From Nostoc sp. FACHB-110 (lineage in GTDB: Bacteria > Cyanobacteriota > Cyanobacteriia > Cyanobacteriales > Nostocaceae), in the NCBI RefSeq assembly GCF_014697425.1, contig NZ_JACJRU010000033.1, forward strand, positions 20,102 to 84,101: a DNA stretch of 64,000 bases. Direction: 5' to 3'. Shown here piece by piece: positions 1 to 9,205 of this stretch. Each line of letters begins with the position of its first letter. The first letter of the stretch is position 1. The notes below the pieces were generated by a model, which was not told where the DNA came from, did no database searches, and saw nothing but the letters and a program-made list of their open reading frames with translations. Made by a program: the position numbers and the translations under genes.

Positions 1-537
1 CCCGGTGGGTTTGGTACTCAAGATGAAGCCTTTGAGTGCATGACTTTAAGCCAAACTGGGAAATTTGGGCCTGTTCCTCTAGTTTTAATTGACCACCCTG
101 GGGGAGATTATTGGCGTGCTTGGAGTGAATATATCGATAAACAACTGGTGCAAAAAGGTCTTGTGAGTCCTGAAGACCCCAGCCTCTACACTGTCACTGA
201 TAACCTAGAAGTGGCTTATGATGCCATCAGACGTTTTTACAAAGTTTATCACTCCAGCCGCTATGTATCTAATCAGTTGATAATTCGCCTCAGTTGTGAA
301 TTATCTGATGCTGAAGTTGAGCGACTGAATGATGAATTTAGCGATATTCTAGTCAAAGGAAAAATTGAAAAAACCCAGGCTTTACCCCAAGAAGGTCAAG
401 ACGAAACTCTAGAATTACCTCGCTTAATTTTGAATTTCAATCAGCGAGATTTGGGACGTTTGTATCAGATGATTAGCACAATTAACTCTATGGGTACGCC
501 TTCCCAAGAAGAGATAGACCATCCCGAAAGAAAGTAG
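1..537 (+). CDS. LOG family protein (lysine decarboxylase-like fold), 3' part
   Basis: The gene is cut by the window start. The open frame runs from base 1 and begins with PGGFGTQDEAFE, the PGGxGTxxE signature of the LOG/TIGR00730 family (cytokinin riboside 5'-monophosphate phosphoribohydrolase-like Rossmann proteins). The motif normally forms the nucleotide-monophosphate binding and catalytic loop. The next part (GKFGPVPLVLIDHPGGDYW) fits the following helix and strand of that fold. The C-terminal third, ending about residue 178, is acidic and continues past the usual LOG domain, as in the long cyanobacterial version. The exact substrate cannot be read from this fragment. The ATG at 40 is internal, not the start. 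Confidence 0.8.
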   Translation, partial: PGGFGTQDEAFECMTLSQTGKFGPVPLVLIDHPGGDYWRAWSEYIDKQLVQKGLVSPEDPSLYTVTDNLEVAYDAIRRFYKVYHSSRYVSNQLIIRLSCELSDAEVERLNDEFSDILVKGKIEKTQALPQEGQDETLELPRLILNFNQRDLGRLYQMISTINSMGTPSQEEIDHPERK

Positions 538-666
538 TTTTGCTACAGATTGCGATCGCTCACATTTGCATATATTAAACTCACGTAAAGGCACACAGAG
601 GATTTAGTGCTTTTATAATCTTGATATCCCCTACTTACGCAGCAGGCAACTAAACAAGCGATCGCT

Positions 667-2823
667 ATGCTTCAGTATCCCAATCTCGAACAGGCGTTAA
701 AATATCACTTCGGTTATGATAATTTTCGTCCTGGACAGCGACAAATTATCGAAGATGCGCTACAAAATCGAGATTTGCTGGTAGTAATGCCAACTGGTGG
801 GGGCAAGTCTTTGTGCTTTCAACTACCTGCATTAATCAAGAAGGGATTGACGGTAGTAGTATCGCCGTTAATTGCACTGATGCAAGACCAAGTAGAAGCA
901 CTGCGAAATAATAATATTAGTGCCACGTTTCTCAATAGCAGTTTAAATCCTTATCAGGTGCGATCGCGGGAAGAAGCCATCCTCAACGGTAAGGTAAGAT
1001 TACTCTACGTCGCCCCAGAACGGCTTATGAGTGAAAGATTTCTACCGTTTCTCGATTTAGTTCATCACCAAGTTGGGATTTCGACTTTTGCAATTGATGA
1101 GGCGCATTGTGTTTCTGAGTGGGGACATGATTTTCGTCCAGAATATCGTCAGTTGCGCTCATTGCGATCGCGTTATCCAAATGTACCGACAATTGCGCTG
1201 ACAGCAACGGCGACTGAGCGCGTCCGTTCTGATATCATTCAACAAATTGGCTTAAAACAACCAAGCATTCACATCGCTAGTTTTAATCGGCAAAATCTTT
1301 ATTATGAAGTTCGCCCTAAAACTAAATATGCTTACGCTGAATTATTAGAATTAATTCGAGAAACTGAAGGCGCAGTGATTGTTTATTGTCTAACTCGCAA
1401 AAAAGTTGATGAATTAACTTTTAAATTGCAAAATGATAAGGTTTCCGTTCTGCCTTATCATGCCGGATTAACAGACGAAGAACGCAGCAATAATCAAACG
1501 CGATTTATTCGAGATGATGCGCGGGTGATGGTGGCAACTATCGCCTTTGGCATGGGAATTAATAAACCCGATGTGCGGTTAGTCATTCACTTTGATATTC
1601 CGCGAAATTTAGAAAGTTACTATCAAGAATCTGGTAGGGCGGGCAGAGATGGCGAATCATCACGCTGTACTATCTTTTTTAGTTTTGGTGATATTAAAAC
1701 GATTGAATGGAGTATTAACCAAAAAACCGATGCCCAAGAACAATTGATTGCCAAACAACAATTGCGGCAAATGATAGATTACGCCGAAGGTACAGATTGT
1801 CGGCGCACAATTCAACTCGGTTATTTTGGCGAAAGATTTATTGGCAATTGCCATAACTGTGATAATTGCCGTTATCCCAAACCTGTGGAAGACTGGACAA
1901 TTGAAGCGATGAAGTTTTTATCTTGTGTGGCGCGTTGCAAAGAAAGATTTGGGATGCTGCATATTATTGATGTGTTGCGGGGTGCGAAAAATCAAAAGAT
2001 TACGCAATACGAACATGACAAACTTTCTACTTATGGTATTGGCAAAGATAAAAGCGTTGATGAATGGCGAATGTTGGGGAGATCGCTTTTACATCAAGGT
2101 TTGCTAGAACAAACTAGTGATGGGTATTCTGTTTTAAAATTAAATGCCCATAGTTGGGAAGTAATGCGGCGACAACGTAAAGTGGAAATTGCTATATCTA
2201 AAACAGCAAAAGTAACTTTAATTGAAGATAATCCTAAGGTTGCTGAGTCAGAAGAATTATTATATAAATTGCGATCGCTACGTAAACAACTGGCTGATGA
2301 ACAATCTGTCCCACCTTATGTTATCTTTCACGACTCGACATTAAAATTGATGGCACAGGTACAACCTAAAACTTTAGTTGAGTTTGGTAAATTATCTGGT
2401 GTTGGCAGTCATAAACTAGCCCAATATGGTGAAAAGTTTTTGGCAGAAATTCGGGCTTATCGTGATGCGAAAAGTTCTGTGAATGCTGATGTTGATATGA
2501 CATCTTCACTCAGCTTAATTTCTGGCACTGAATTGCAAACTCTACAGTTACATCAACAAGGCTTAAGTGTTGCGGAAATTGCCAAACATCGCAAAATTAG
2601 CCCATCTACAGTTGTAGGTCATTTAGCAAAATTAATCGAAAAAAATCAGCCTGTAGATTTAAACCAGATTGTACCTTTAGAACGTCATCAAAAAATTTGG
2701 CAAGTCTTAGAAGTGCTTGGTGATATTCCCCTGACACCATTAAAAGAACAACTGGGTACTGCTTATAGCTTTGATGAAATTCGTTTAGTTAAAGAAAAGT
2801 GGCGGCGGGAAAGGCGCAAATAA
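667..2823 (+). CDS. recQ: ATP-dependent DNA helicase RecQ
   Basis: A 718-residue superfamily 2 3'-5' DNA helicase acting in recombination and fork repair. Walker A MPTGGGKS lies at residues 41-48, the DEAH box near 143-146, and the motif VI region reads YYQESGRAGRDGE. A four-cysteine zinc site (CRRTIQLGYF followed by CHNCDNC) and an RQC winged helix follow. An HRDC domain (FGKLSGVGSHKLAQYGEKF) and an extra C-terminal helix-turn-helix (GLSVAEIAKHRKISPSTVVG) close the protein, so all RecQ domains are present. The start ATG sits directly after a GCGATCGCT octamer; no strong Shine-Dalgarno is visible. Confidence 0.96.
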   Translation: MLQYPNLEQALKYHFGYDNFRPGQRQIIEDALQNRDLLVVMPTGGGKSLCFQLPALIKKGLTVVVSPLIALMQDQVEALRNNNISATFLNSSLNPYQVRSREEAILNGKVRLLYVAPERLMSERFLPFLDLVHHQVGISTFAIDEAHCVSEWGHDFRPEYRQLRSLRSRYPNVPTIALTATATERVRSDIIQQIGLKQPSIHIASFNRQNLYYEVRPKTKYAYAELLELIRETEGAVIVYCLTRKKVDELTFKLQNDKVSVLPYHAGLTDEERSNNQTRFIRDDARVMVATIAFGMGINKPDVRLVIHFDIPRNLESYYQESGRAGRDGESSRCTIFFSFGDIKTIEWSINQKTDAQEQLIAKQQLRQMIDYAEGTDCRRTIQLGYFGERFIGNCHNCDNCRYPKPVEDWTIEAMKFLSCVARCKERFGMLHIIDVLRGAKNQKITQYEHDKLSTYGIGKDKSVDEWRMLGRSLLHQGLLEQTSDGYSVLKLNAHSWEVMRRQRKVEIAISKTAKVTLIEDNPKVAESEELLYKLRSLRKQLADEQSVPPYVIFHDSTLKLMAQVQPKTLVEFGKLSGVGSHKLAQYGEKFLAEIRAYRDAKSSVNADVDMTSSLSLISGTELQTLQLHQQGLSVAEIAKHRKISPSTVVGHLAKLIEKNQPVDLNQIVPLERHQKIWQVLEVLGDIPLTPLKEQLGTAYSFDEIRLVKEKWRRERRK

Positions 2824-2947
2824 TTGCGTGAGGCGATCGCGTATAATAAAGGTTTTAGTCAAATAATTAAATTGATTTGGTTACAGCTATTGACTTTTAC
2901 ATTATCTAGTTGAGTAGCGATCGCCGAAAGCAGTTAATCAATTTTTG

Positions 2948-3124
2948 TTAAACTGCATCCACTAAACCTGGCATTTCTGCATTAGCAGGGGATGATTCTC
3001 TGACTTGTTGAATTTGATATTGTGGTTTGGTTTTCTTAGCTAAGACGACAGAAAGGATTTTTGGTAATACTAAACAAGCAACCGTATTTAGCAGCGTTAG
3101 CAATAGTCCATCCATTAGACTCAT
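2948..3124 (-). CDS. small hydrophobic protein, 58 aa, paralogue of the next gene
   Basis: Not recognised as a named family. I start it at the ATG at 3124 (MSLMDGLLLTLLNTVACL) because AAGGAGGG lies 7 nt upstream; a longer reading would start inside that ribosome site. One hydrophobic helix spans about residues 5-28 (LLLTLLNTVACLVLPKILSV), followed by Lys-rich VVLAKKTKPQ and a polar tail, so a single-pass membrane peptide is likely. The minus-strand gene at 3650-3868 has a closely similar helix (FLTLINIAACLALPRLLSTILAKAK), so the two look like a local duplication. Confidence 0.6.
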   Translation of the reverse strand: MSLMDGLLLTLLNTVACLVLPKILSVVLAKKTKPQYQIQQVRESSPANAEMPGLVDAV

Positions 3125-3489
3125 ATAAACGCCCTCCTTCAAAAATTTATTTGCTATTTATCTAGTGTGAAACATAATTAGTCAAATAAACTACATTCGA
3201 TATTTTGATTTTCTTTTGATATCTATAAGCTAGACAAATGTTTAGTTTTGTAAATAATAAAAGGAGATAAACAATTATAAAAATCCGGTTTGATTAGGGA
3301 AATTATCTGCGTAGCCTGGGAGTAGTGAGTAGGAAAGAGCGATTTTGGGATGTACAGATTTTCTTTCAGAAATCAAATAGGATTCCTATAGTAGCAGTCA
3401 TAGTATTAAATAAAAAATTGACAGTTAAACAGCGAATAATCATTTGCTCCAAAATTCCGAGCAAAATTTTATGCCTATGATAGACAAAA

Positions 3490-3513
3490 GGTAATGGTTA
3501 CTTAACCATTACC
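3490..3513 (-). terminator. hairpin between the two small genes
   Basis: Perfect 10-bp inverted repeat GGTAATGGTT / AACCATTACC around an ACTT loop. Read on the minus strand it is followed by TTTTG, so it may end transcription from the small gene upstream at 3650-3868. The T tract is short. The rest of 3125-3649 is AT-rich with no gene seen. Confidence 0.45.
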
Positions 3514-3649
3514 TCTTATCTGAGAAATTGTACTAAAGCTTTACGCACTCAAATCGCTGACAAACTGGAGAGAATAATTTATTGTTAATAGTTCGATTCC
3601 CAACATAACTATTAACGATTGTGCAGAGACTTTTTATGCAGAGTAACGA

Positions 3650-3868
3650 TTAGCTAGAACATCGAGAACAGAAATGTGGACTAAATTTACAAAATTGAGT
3701 ACCTGTCAATGAATAGACCGTACAGTATGGAAAAGCTGTAATTTCAATTCTGGTGTTTTCGGCATCAGTAAATGTAGATGCTTGAGTAGATTTTGCCTTA
3801 GCCAGAATCGTCGAAAGAAGCCTAGGTAAAGCTAAACAGGCAGCAATATTGATCAGGGTTAAGAACAC
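3650..3868 (-). CDS. small hydrophobic protein with degraded start, possible pseudogene
   Basis: The predicted peptide starts at GTG (3868) and begins FLTLINIAACLALPRLLSTILAKAK, paralogous to the helix of the gene at 2948-3124. Aligning the upstream DNA of both copies puts the ATG of the intact copy opposite ATA here (3884-3886), with an in-frame stop just beyond (3893-3895). A GGGGGTGA stretch sits where the Shine-Dalgarno would be. Translation therefore needs the internal GTG or a rare ATA start. The C-terminus differs completely and is Cys-rich (CKFSPHFCSRCSS), perhaps from an old frameshift. It may be a decaying duplicate. Confidence 0.4.
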   Translation of the reverse strand: MFLTLINIAACLALPRLLSTILAKAKSTQASTFTDAENTRIEITAFPYCTVYSLTGTQFCKFSPHFCSRCSS

Positions 3869-4134
3869 AGCATCGGCGAAAGCTATAGGTAATCACCCCC
3901 ATGAAAAATTTAGGTGGTCGCTATTAATTTCTGCAAACATTAGTCTTCAGGCTAATTTGAGGATGTATTGTTTGCAGTTTATATAATTTCACTTTAACAT
4001 AAATTTTTATCAATACAACCGAGGATTTTGTGAAATAGCTGACACAATCAGCGTTGTAAATAATCAGGAGGGATATTGTAGCGTAGTAGCAGAATAATCT
4101 GGTAAAAAAACACTACACTTCTAGGTCATGTGTT

Positions 4135-6117
4135 ATGTCAAACATCCAAACAGAATCATCAATATTATCTAACATCTCCGAAAGAGAAAGGCTGGCATTA
4201 AAAGGTGCTATAGATTACTCAAAAGTAAATTTAATCTCCGAGATTTGGCCATTAGCTGCCAAGCAATTTGGTAATATAGTCGCGCTGAAGAATCCTCACT
4301 CGAAACCAGAAACCGTCATTACTTATAGCCAGTTAACGGATCAAATTCAACAATTCGCAGCAGGTTTACAAGCTTTAGGATTACAAGCAGGCGATCGCGT
4401 TTCTTTAATAGCAGATAATAGTCCTCGCTGGTTAATTGCCGACCAAGGCATCATGACGGCTGGCGGGGTGAATGCAGTACGCAGTTCCCAAGCCGAAAAA
4501 GAGGAACTTTTATTTATCATTGCTAACAGTGGCAGTACAGTTTTAGTCGTTGAAGATGTCAAAACCTTAACTAGACTGCGCGAAAGGCTAAAAGACCTAC
4601 CAATTCGGATAGTTATCTTACTTTCTGATGAAGCACCGCCAACAGACGACTCTCTCAAAATATTGAATTTTTCCCAGTTACAAGATATTGGTGCTAATAC
4701 AACCTTAGTTAGAGTTAATCAAACTCCCGATGCCTTAGCAACTTTGATTTACACCTCTGGCACTACAGGTAAACCCAAAGGGGTCATGTTATCTCACGGT
4801 AACTTAATGCACCAAGTTAGATACCTCCGGGCAATAGTTCAGCCAGAACCAGGCGACATTGTTTTAAGTATTCTCCCTACTTGGCACAGCTACGAACGCA
4901 GTGGTGAATACTTTTTATTGGCTCAAGGTTGCACACAAATTTATACTAACTTGCGTTCTGTCAAACGCGATTTAAAAGAATTTCAGCCACATTTCATGAT
5001 TGGTGTACCTCGGCTGTGGGAATCAATTTATGAAGGAGTGCAAAAACAATTTCGTGATCAACCCGCAAACAAGCAACGCCTAATTAACTTTTTATTGGGG
5101 ATGAGCGAAAAGTATATCAAAGCGCAACGCATTGCCCAAGGGCTGTGTTTAGATCATATTCACGCTTCACCTGTTGAACGAGTCGCAGCTAAGGTACAAG
5201 CATTGACTTTGTTACCGTTTCATCTTTTGGGAGAACGGTTAGTTTACGCCAAAGTCAGAGAAGCCACAGGCGGACGCATCAAACAAGTCATTAGTGGTGG
5301 CGGTGCGTTACCCAGACACATTGATAACTTTTTTGAAATTATTGGTGTAGAGATTTTACAAGGTTACGGTTTAACAGAAACTTCGCCTGTAACTAATGCC
5401 CGCCGTCCGTGGCGCAATTTCCGGGGTTCATCCGGTCAACCGATTTCTGGCACAGAAGTTAAAATTGTAGATCCTGAAAATCGCCAGCCTTTACCAACAG
5501 GAGAACGAGGTTTGGTGCTGTTGCGAGGGCCACAAATTATGCAAGGTTACTACCAAAACCCCGAAGCAACAGCCAAAGCAATTGATTCTGAAGGATGGTT
5601 TGACAGTGGCGACTTGGGTTGGGTCACACCCGAAAATGATTTAGTGTTGACTGGCAGGGCAAAAGATACAATTGTTTTGACCAACGGGGAAAACATCGAG
5701 CCACAGCCAATTGAGGATGCGTGTTTGCGATCGCCTTATATTGACCAAATCATGCTGGTTGGTCAAGATCAGCGCAGTCTCGGCGCTTTAATCATCCCTA
5801 ATCTCGAAGCCTTAGCAAAATGGGCTGAAACTCAAAATCTACAACTAAATCTACCCACAGAACCAGGAACTCAGCCTTCAGAATTCAGCACTTCTGTTGA
5901 CCTGGAGAGTAAAATAATCCAGGATTTGTTTCGGCAAGAATTGAATCGGGAAGTGCAGAACCGTCCAGGTTATCGTTTAGATGACCGCATTGGGCCATTT
6001 CGACTGATTTTAGAACCATTTTCGATTGAAAATGGCTTGATGACTCAAACACTAAAAATCCGGCGACACATTGTTGCAGATCGCTACCACGACCTGATTA
6101 ACAGTATGTTTACCTGA
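4135..6117 (+). CDS. aas: long-chain acyl-ACP/acyl-CoA synthetase (AMP-forming)
   Basis: A 660-residue ANL-superfamily adenylating enzyme that activates free fatty acids as acyl-AMP and passes them to ACP or CoA. The P-loop-like motif TSGTTGKPKG lies near residues 207-216, the A5 motif QGYGLTETSPV near 410, and SGDLGWV, LTGRAKDTIVLTNGENIEP and the C-terminal lid follow. Length and N-terminal sequence resemble the single cyanobacterial synthetase (Slr1609 type), which is experimentally an acyl-ACP synthetase that recycles fatty acids released from lipids; ACP rather than CoA as acceptor is carried over from that family. The YlqD-like gene follows 42 bp downstream. Confidence 0.9.
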   Translation: MSNIQTESSILSNISERERLALKGAIDYSKVNLISEIWPLAAKQFGNIVALKNPHSKPETVITYSQLTDQIQQFAAGLQALGLQAGDRVSLIADNSPRWLIADQGIMTAGGVNAVRSSQAEKEELLFIIANSGSTVLVVEDVKTLTRLRERLKDLPIRIVILLSDEAPPTDDSLKILNFSQLQDIGANTTLVRVNQTPDALATLIYTSGTTGKPKGVMLSHGNLMHQVRYLRAIVQPEPGDIVLSILPTWHSYERSGEYFLLAQGCTQIYTNLRSVKRDLKEFQPHFMIGVPRLWESIYEGVQKQFRDQPANKQRLINFLLGMSEKYIKAQRIAQGLCLDHIHASPVERVAAKVQALTLLPFHLLGERLVYAKVREATGGRIKQVISGGGALPRHIDNFFEIIGVEILQGYGLTETSPVTNARRPWRNFRGSSGQPISGTEVKIVDPENRQPLPTGERGLVLLRGPQIMQGYYQNPEATAKAIDSEGWFDSGDLGWVTPENDLVLTGRAKDTIVLTNGENIEPQPIEDACLRSPYIDQIMLVGQDQRSLGALIIPNLEALAKWAETQNLQLNLPTEPGTQPSEFSTSVDLESKIIQDLFRQELNREVQNRPGYRLDDRIGPFRLILEPFSIENGLMTQTLKIRRHIVADRYHDLINSMFT

Positions 6118-6159
6118 TAATTTCAACTGCAAACAAACTATATAGAGTGAACGCGAAAT

Positions 6160-6609
6160 ATGGATGTCTCCAACCCTAATCTACTTTTGAAGCGCATTGT
6201 TAATGTCAAAGTTATTGTGACTCCCTTGTGGAAAGAGGAAGTACAACAGCAGTTGCAAGCACAAATCAATCAACTAGATCAGCAATTACAACAACTCGAT
6301 CTAGAAGGACAAAGAGCGATTTCGGCTATTCAAAAGCAGAGTATTCAACCACCTAGTCCCCAAACTCTGCAACAAATCGACAACATTCAGCTGCAAGTCA
6401 ACCAAAAGAAAAGTGAATTTTTAGAACAAAAAAATCAAATGCTGCAAAATCTCCAGCAAGTGCAATTGCTTGAGTTAGATCAAGAAGTCAATCAATTTCA
6501 GATGGAAGGCTTTTTCCGTGTCGAACGTGGTGATAACTTGATTAGCAAAATGCAAGTTGAAATCGTGCTACGCGATGGCATTGTCGAAGATATTCGCGGC
6601 GATCTCTAA
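6160..6609 (+). CDS. YlqD-like coiled-coil protein
   Basis: A 149-residue Gln-rich protein. Residues about 25-110 form a long coiled coil (QQQLQAQINQLDQQLQQLDL and similar), and the C-terminal portion FFRVERGDNLISKMQVEIVL ends in VEDIRGDL, the conserved tail I associate with the YlqD family. The molecular role of this family is unknown. There is no signal peptide or membrane segment. It lies 42 bp after the acyl-ACP synthetase on the same strand and may be co-transcribed. Confidence 0.75.
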   Translation: MDVSNPNLLLKRIVNVKVIVTPLWKEEVQQQLQAQINQLDQQLQQLDLEGQRAISAIQKQSIQPPSPQTLQQIDNIQLQVNQKKSEFLEQKNQMLQNLQQVQLLELDQEVNQFQMEGFFRVERGDNLISKMQVEIVLRDGIVEDIRGDL

Positions 6610-6611
6610 TT

Positions 6612-6668
6612 AAATGTGAAGTCTGAAGGATGAAATTTTCAGACTTCACACTTTACACTTCATACTTT
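6612..6668. repeat. heptameric GAAGTNTGAAGT repeat, convergent intergenic copy
   Basis: Short stretch of GTGAAGTCTGAAGGATG facing CAGACTTCACACTTTACACTTCATAC, an inverted arrangement of TGAAGTR heptamers. The same motif occurs around 28540, 29514, 31951 and 33547. It overlaps the 3' end of the following minus-strand gene and provides its last codons and stop. Confidence 0.75.
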
Positions 6669-7170
6669 TATTTAGGCGACTCCCGGTTTTGCATTGCATC
6701 TGGGAGCCAGCCCAAATAACTTGCCAAACAGGAGGCGAACTAACTAATAGCGATCGCCCAAAAGTATTCATCTCTACTCGATACTTAATCAAATTTGCCG
6801 AATTGCGATTATCAGGAATATGTGTAATTGTTACTAGTGCCTGATTGGGCTGCGGATAAACTACTTCTACTTTGCGAGTTCCTTTTTCCGGCTCTACATC
6901 TTCAATGACACTCACCGCTAAATTTGCTGGATTACTACCTTGAAGTACAGAATTAAATTGCTCTAAAGGTATAGTTTTATAATCAACTCGTTCCGGGTAA
7001 ACCTCAACATTTTCCGAATTACCCATAACAGAAAATTGTGCTTTTTCTTCCTTCACAGTACTGAAACCAGTTGCCGGAGGTTGATGTTGAGTAATATAAA
7101 CCCCAGTAGCAGTAGCAACAAGCATACTGAGTACCAAAATTAAAATAAACTTCCACTTAATTGAAAGCAT
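6646..7170 (-). CDS. secreted or membrane-anchored hypothetical protein
   Basis: A 174-residue protein of unknown function. An N-terminal hydrophobic segment (FILILVLSMLVATATGVYI, about residues 8-26) acts as signal anchor or signal peptide; no lipobox cysteine follows it. The rest is soluble with beta-strand-like stretches (RKVEVVYPQPNQALVTITHI). The last residues (KSMKCKV) are encoded by the TGAAGTGTAAAGTGTGA heptamer repeat, so the true C-terminus has been replaced or lengthened by repeat DNA. It converges on the YlqD-like gene. Confidence 0.6.
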   Translation of the reverse strand: MLSIKWKFILILVLSMLVATATGVYITQHQPPATGFSTVKEEKAQFSVMGNSENVEVYPERVDYKTIPLEQFNSVLQGSNPANLAVSVIEDVEPEKGTRKVEVVYPQPNQALVTITHIPDNRNSANLIKYRVEMNTFGRSLLVSSPPVWQVIWAGSQMQCKTGSRLNKSMKCKV

Positions 7171-7516
7171 AACTAAACAAAAATTTCAAACGAAGTAATT
7201 GTTAACTTTGAATTTTAAATTGAAGTTTAGCCTTTAATCCTCTATCATTCGCCTAGAAAATATAAACATATATAACAATCCGATTGCACTAAAAAACTTG
7301 TAGTATGTAGGGTTAATCAAAAGTTAACTCCCAAAAGTCAATACATCATAGACTCTGATAGCCGCGAAAAGTTCCTGTAAGCATACATTACTACTACATA
7401 AAGTTCGTCATTTGTCATTTTTATTTGCAAAGAAGATTTCCTCTTCCCCCACTTCATTGTTTACCTATAACCGTAAGTTTGCGATAATATGGCGCTAAAT
7501 TCAGCTACTCATATTT
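7171..7516. other. gene-free divergent upstream region
   Basis: About 345 bp between divergently transcribed genes. AT-rich, presumably holding promoters for the hypothetical gene to the left and the ATPase cassette to the right. I see no convincing repressor site, riboswitch or small gene. Confidence 0.4.
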
Positions 7517-8848
7517 ATGACCTCGGATTTTGCGCTTTTAAAGCGGATATACAATGTTTTTGACCCGTTTCGCCCTTTACTCGCAGGCGATCCCGCTTAT
7601 GTTGATTGTTCAGAAGTGCGGGGAGACGGCGATATCTTAGTAGAAATCGGCCGAGAGATTTTATATTCAGATAGAATGACCTCGCAACTTTATGCAGGTC
7701 ATCGTGGCGCAGGGAAATCTACAGAATTACTCCGTTTACAGAAATTTTTAGATGACGCAGGTTGCTTTGTAGTTTATTTTCCCGCCGATGAAGAAGATAT
7801 TGATCCAGAAGATGCTCAATATACTGATATTCTCTTAGCTTGTACTCGCCACTTAGTAGAAGCATTAAAAGATAGCACTTCTCCAACTGTTTTGTTGAAT
7901 TGGTTGCAAGAACGTTGGCAAGATTTAAAAGATTTAGCACTAACTAAAGTTTCTTTAGAAAGTTTAAGTATCGAAGCGCAAATTTCTCAATTTGCTAAAT
8001 TAACCGCAAATTTACGAACAGAACCAACTCAACGTCAAAAAATTCGAGAACGCATTAATCCCCATACAGTTACTTTGATTGCGGCGTTAAATAAGTTTAT
8101 TCAAGATGCTAAAAATAACTTACCTGAAGGATATTCTCAACTAGTATTAATTGCTGATAACTTAGACCGCATTGTACCCATACCGCAAGAAGATGGACGC
8201 ACTAATCACGACCAAATTTTTCTAGATCGTAGCGAACAACTCCAAGCTTTAGATTGTCATTTGCTGTACACAGTACCAATTTCTTTACTTTATTCTAATC
8301 GTGCTGCCGACCTCGCTAATACTTATGGTAATACCCATGTTCTGCCTATGATTATGGTGCAAACACCTGATAATCAACCTTATGAACGAGGTATTAATAA
8401 AGTTACAGAAATTCTGCAAAAACGCCTAAGTTTAATTGACCCTAATTTATCTATTGTGAATATGTTTGAAGAGCGAGGAGCGTTAGAAAGACTGTGCTTA
8501 ATGAGTGGAGGTCATGTGAGAAATTTATTATTATTAATGAAGGAGGCAATTAAATACACTAACGCTTTACCCATTCCGACTAGAGCCTTACTGCGTTCTG
8601 TGAGCGAGTTGCGAAATACTTACCGCAATACAGTTTTTGCTAATCAATGGGAAGCATTAGCAAACGTGCATTATTCTAAAGAAATAGTAAATGATCCACT
8701 ATATCGAGATTTATTATTTAATCGCTGTATTTTAGAATATCGTTATTTAAATGGAGAAGGAGAAAGTCAAGTTTGGTATGATATTCATCCTCTAATTAAG
8801 GGAATTAAAGAATTTCAAGATACCTTTAATCGATTGTATCCGGGATAG
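7517..8848 (+). CDS. P-loop ATPase of cassette 1 (AAA/STAND-like)
   Basis: A 443-residue NTPase. Walker A GHRGAGKST is at residues 61-69, running into ELLRLQ; Walker B is LVLIADNLDRI near residues 207-217; a sensor-like stretch reads LLYTVPISLLYS. The C-terminal helical part includes CLMSGGHVRNLLLLMKEA. It is paralogous over its length to the minus-strand ATPase at 59573-60922 (GHIGCGKST, VIVDNLDRI, CRMSGGHVRDLLRLL). In both loci the next gene downstream, after one structured repeat, carries the same N-terminal domain. No catalytic effector domain is visible, so it probably works as a sensing or assembly ATPase. Substrate and trigger are unknown. Confidence 0.8.
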   Translation: MTSDFALLKRIYNVFDPFRPLLAGDPAYVDCSEVRGDGDILVEIGREILYSDRMTSQLYAGHRGAGKSTELLRLQKFLDDAGCFVVYFPADEEDIDPEDAQYTDILLACTRHLVEALKDSTSPTVLLNWLQERWQDLKDLALTKVSLESLSIEAQISQFAKLTANLRTEPTQRQKIRERINPHTVTLIAALNKFIQDAKNNLPEGYSQLVLIADNLDRIVPIPQEDGRTNHDQIFLDRSEQLQALDCHLLYTVPISLLYSNRAADLANTYGNTHVLPMIMVQTPDNQPYERGINKVTEILQKRLSLIDPNLSIVNMFEERGALERLCLMSGGHVRNLLLLMKEAIKYTNALPIPTRALLRSVSELRNTYRNTVFANQWEALANVHYSKEIVNDPLYRDLLFNRCILEYRYLNGEGESQVWYDIHPLIKGIKEFQDTFNRLYPG

Positions 8849-8878
8849 ATAAATGCAACACCATAGTAATTGCTGCAA

Positions 8879-9179
8879 GCTCCCCCCGCCTACGGCGATC
8901 CCCTTCAAAAGGGGGTAAACAGAAAAATAGCCCCCTTTTTGAAGCTACGGTGTACACACAAGTCGAAAATTTTCATGTTCAACCGCATCCCGCCTTGAAC
9001 TAAAGTTCCAGGCTCATAGCCAAAGTCCACAAAGCGTGGACTAGAAGACATTTTTAGGTGAGTCATCTTCAGATGACTTGTGCTATGAGACTCGGAATTC
9101 ATTCCAAGGCGGGACAGATGCACTACACGAATATTTGTATGTACACCGTCGCTTTTTTAAGGGGGGGGTTGGGGGGAGC
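8879..9179. repeat. outer C/G-rich palindrome enclosing element A
   Basis: Left arm GCTCCCCCCGCC plus AGCCCCCTTTTTGAAGC, and right arm GCTTTTTTAAGGGGG continuing to GGGGGGAGCT, form inverted repeats around element A. This is a common kind of cyanobacterial intergenic palindrome; element A appears nested in it. Confidence 0.65.
8946..9150 (+). repeat. structured element A (multi-hairpin, about 205 bp)
   Basis: Bounded by TACGGTGTACACACAA and the inverted TTGTATGTACACCGT. Inside, a closing stem CCCGCCTTG / CAAGGCGGG encloses hairpins GAACT-AA-AGTTC, AGTCCAC-AAAGC-GTGGACT and AGTCATC-TTCA-GATGACT, with GGAATTCATTCC beside the closing stem. A second copy in the same orientation relative to the genes lies in cassette 2 (59328-59533). 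Many differences between the copies fall in loops or linkers. It could be a MITE or a transcribed structured RNA between the two genes. Confidence 0.75.
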
Positions 9180-9205
9180 TAAAACGTTCTGTTACAGTTA
9201 AAACT

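Noticed and set aside
8905..9123. 72-codon minus-strand frame inside element A
   Set aside because: It follows the palindromic DNA and has no protein features.
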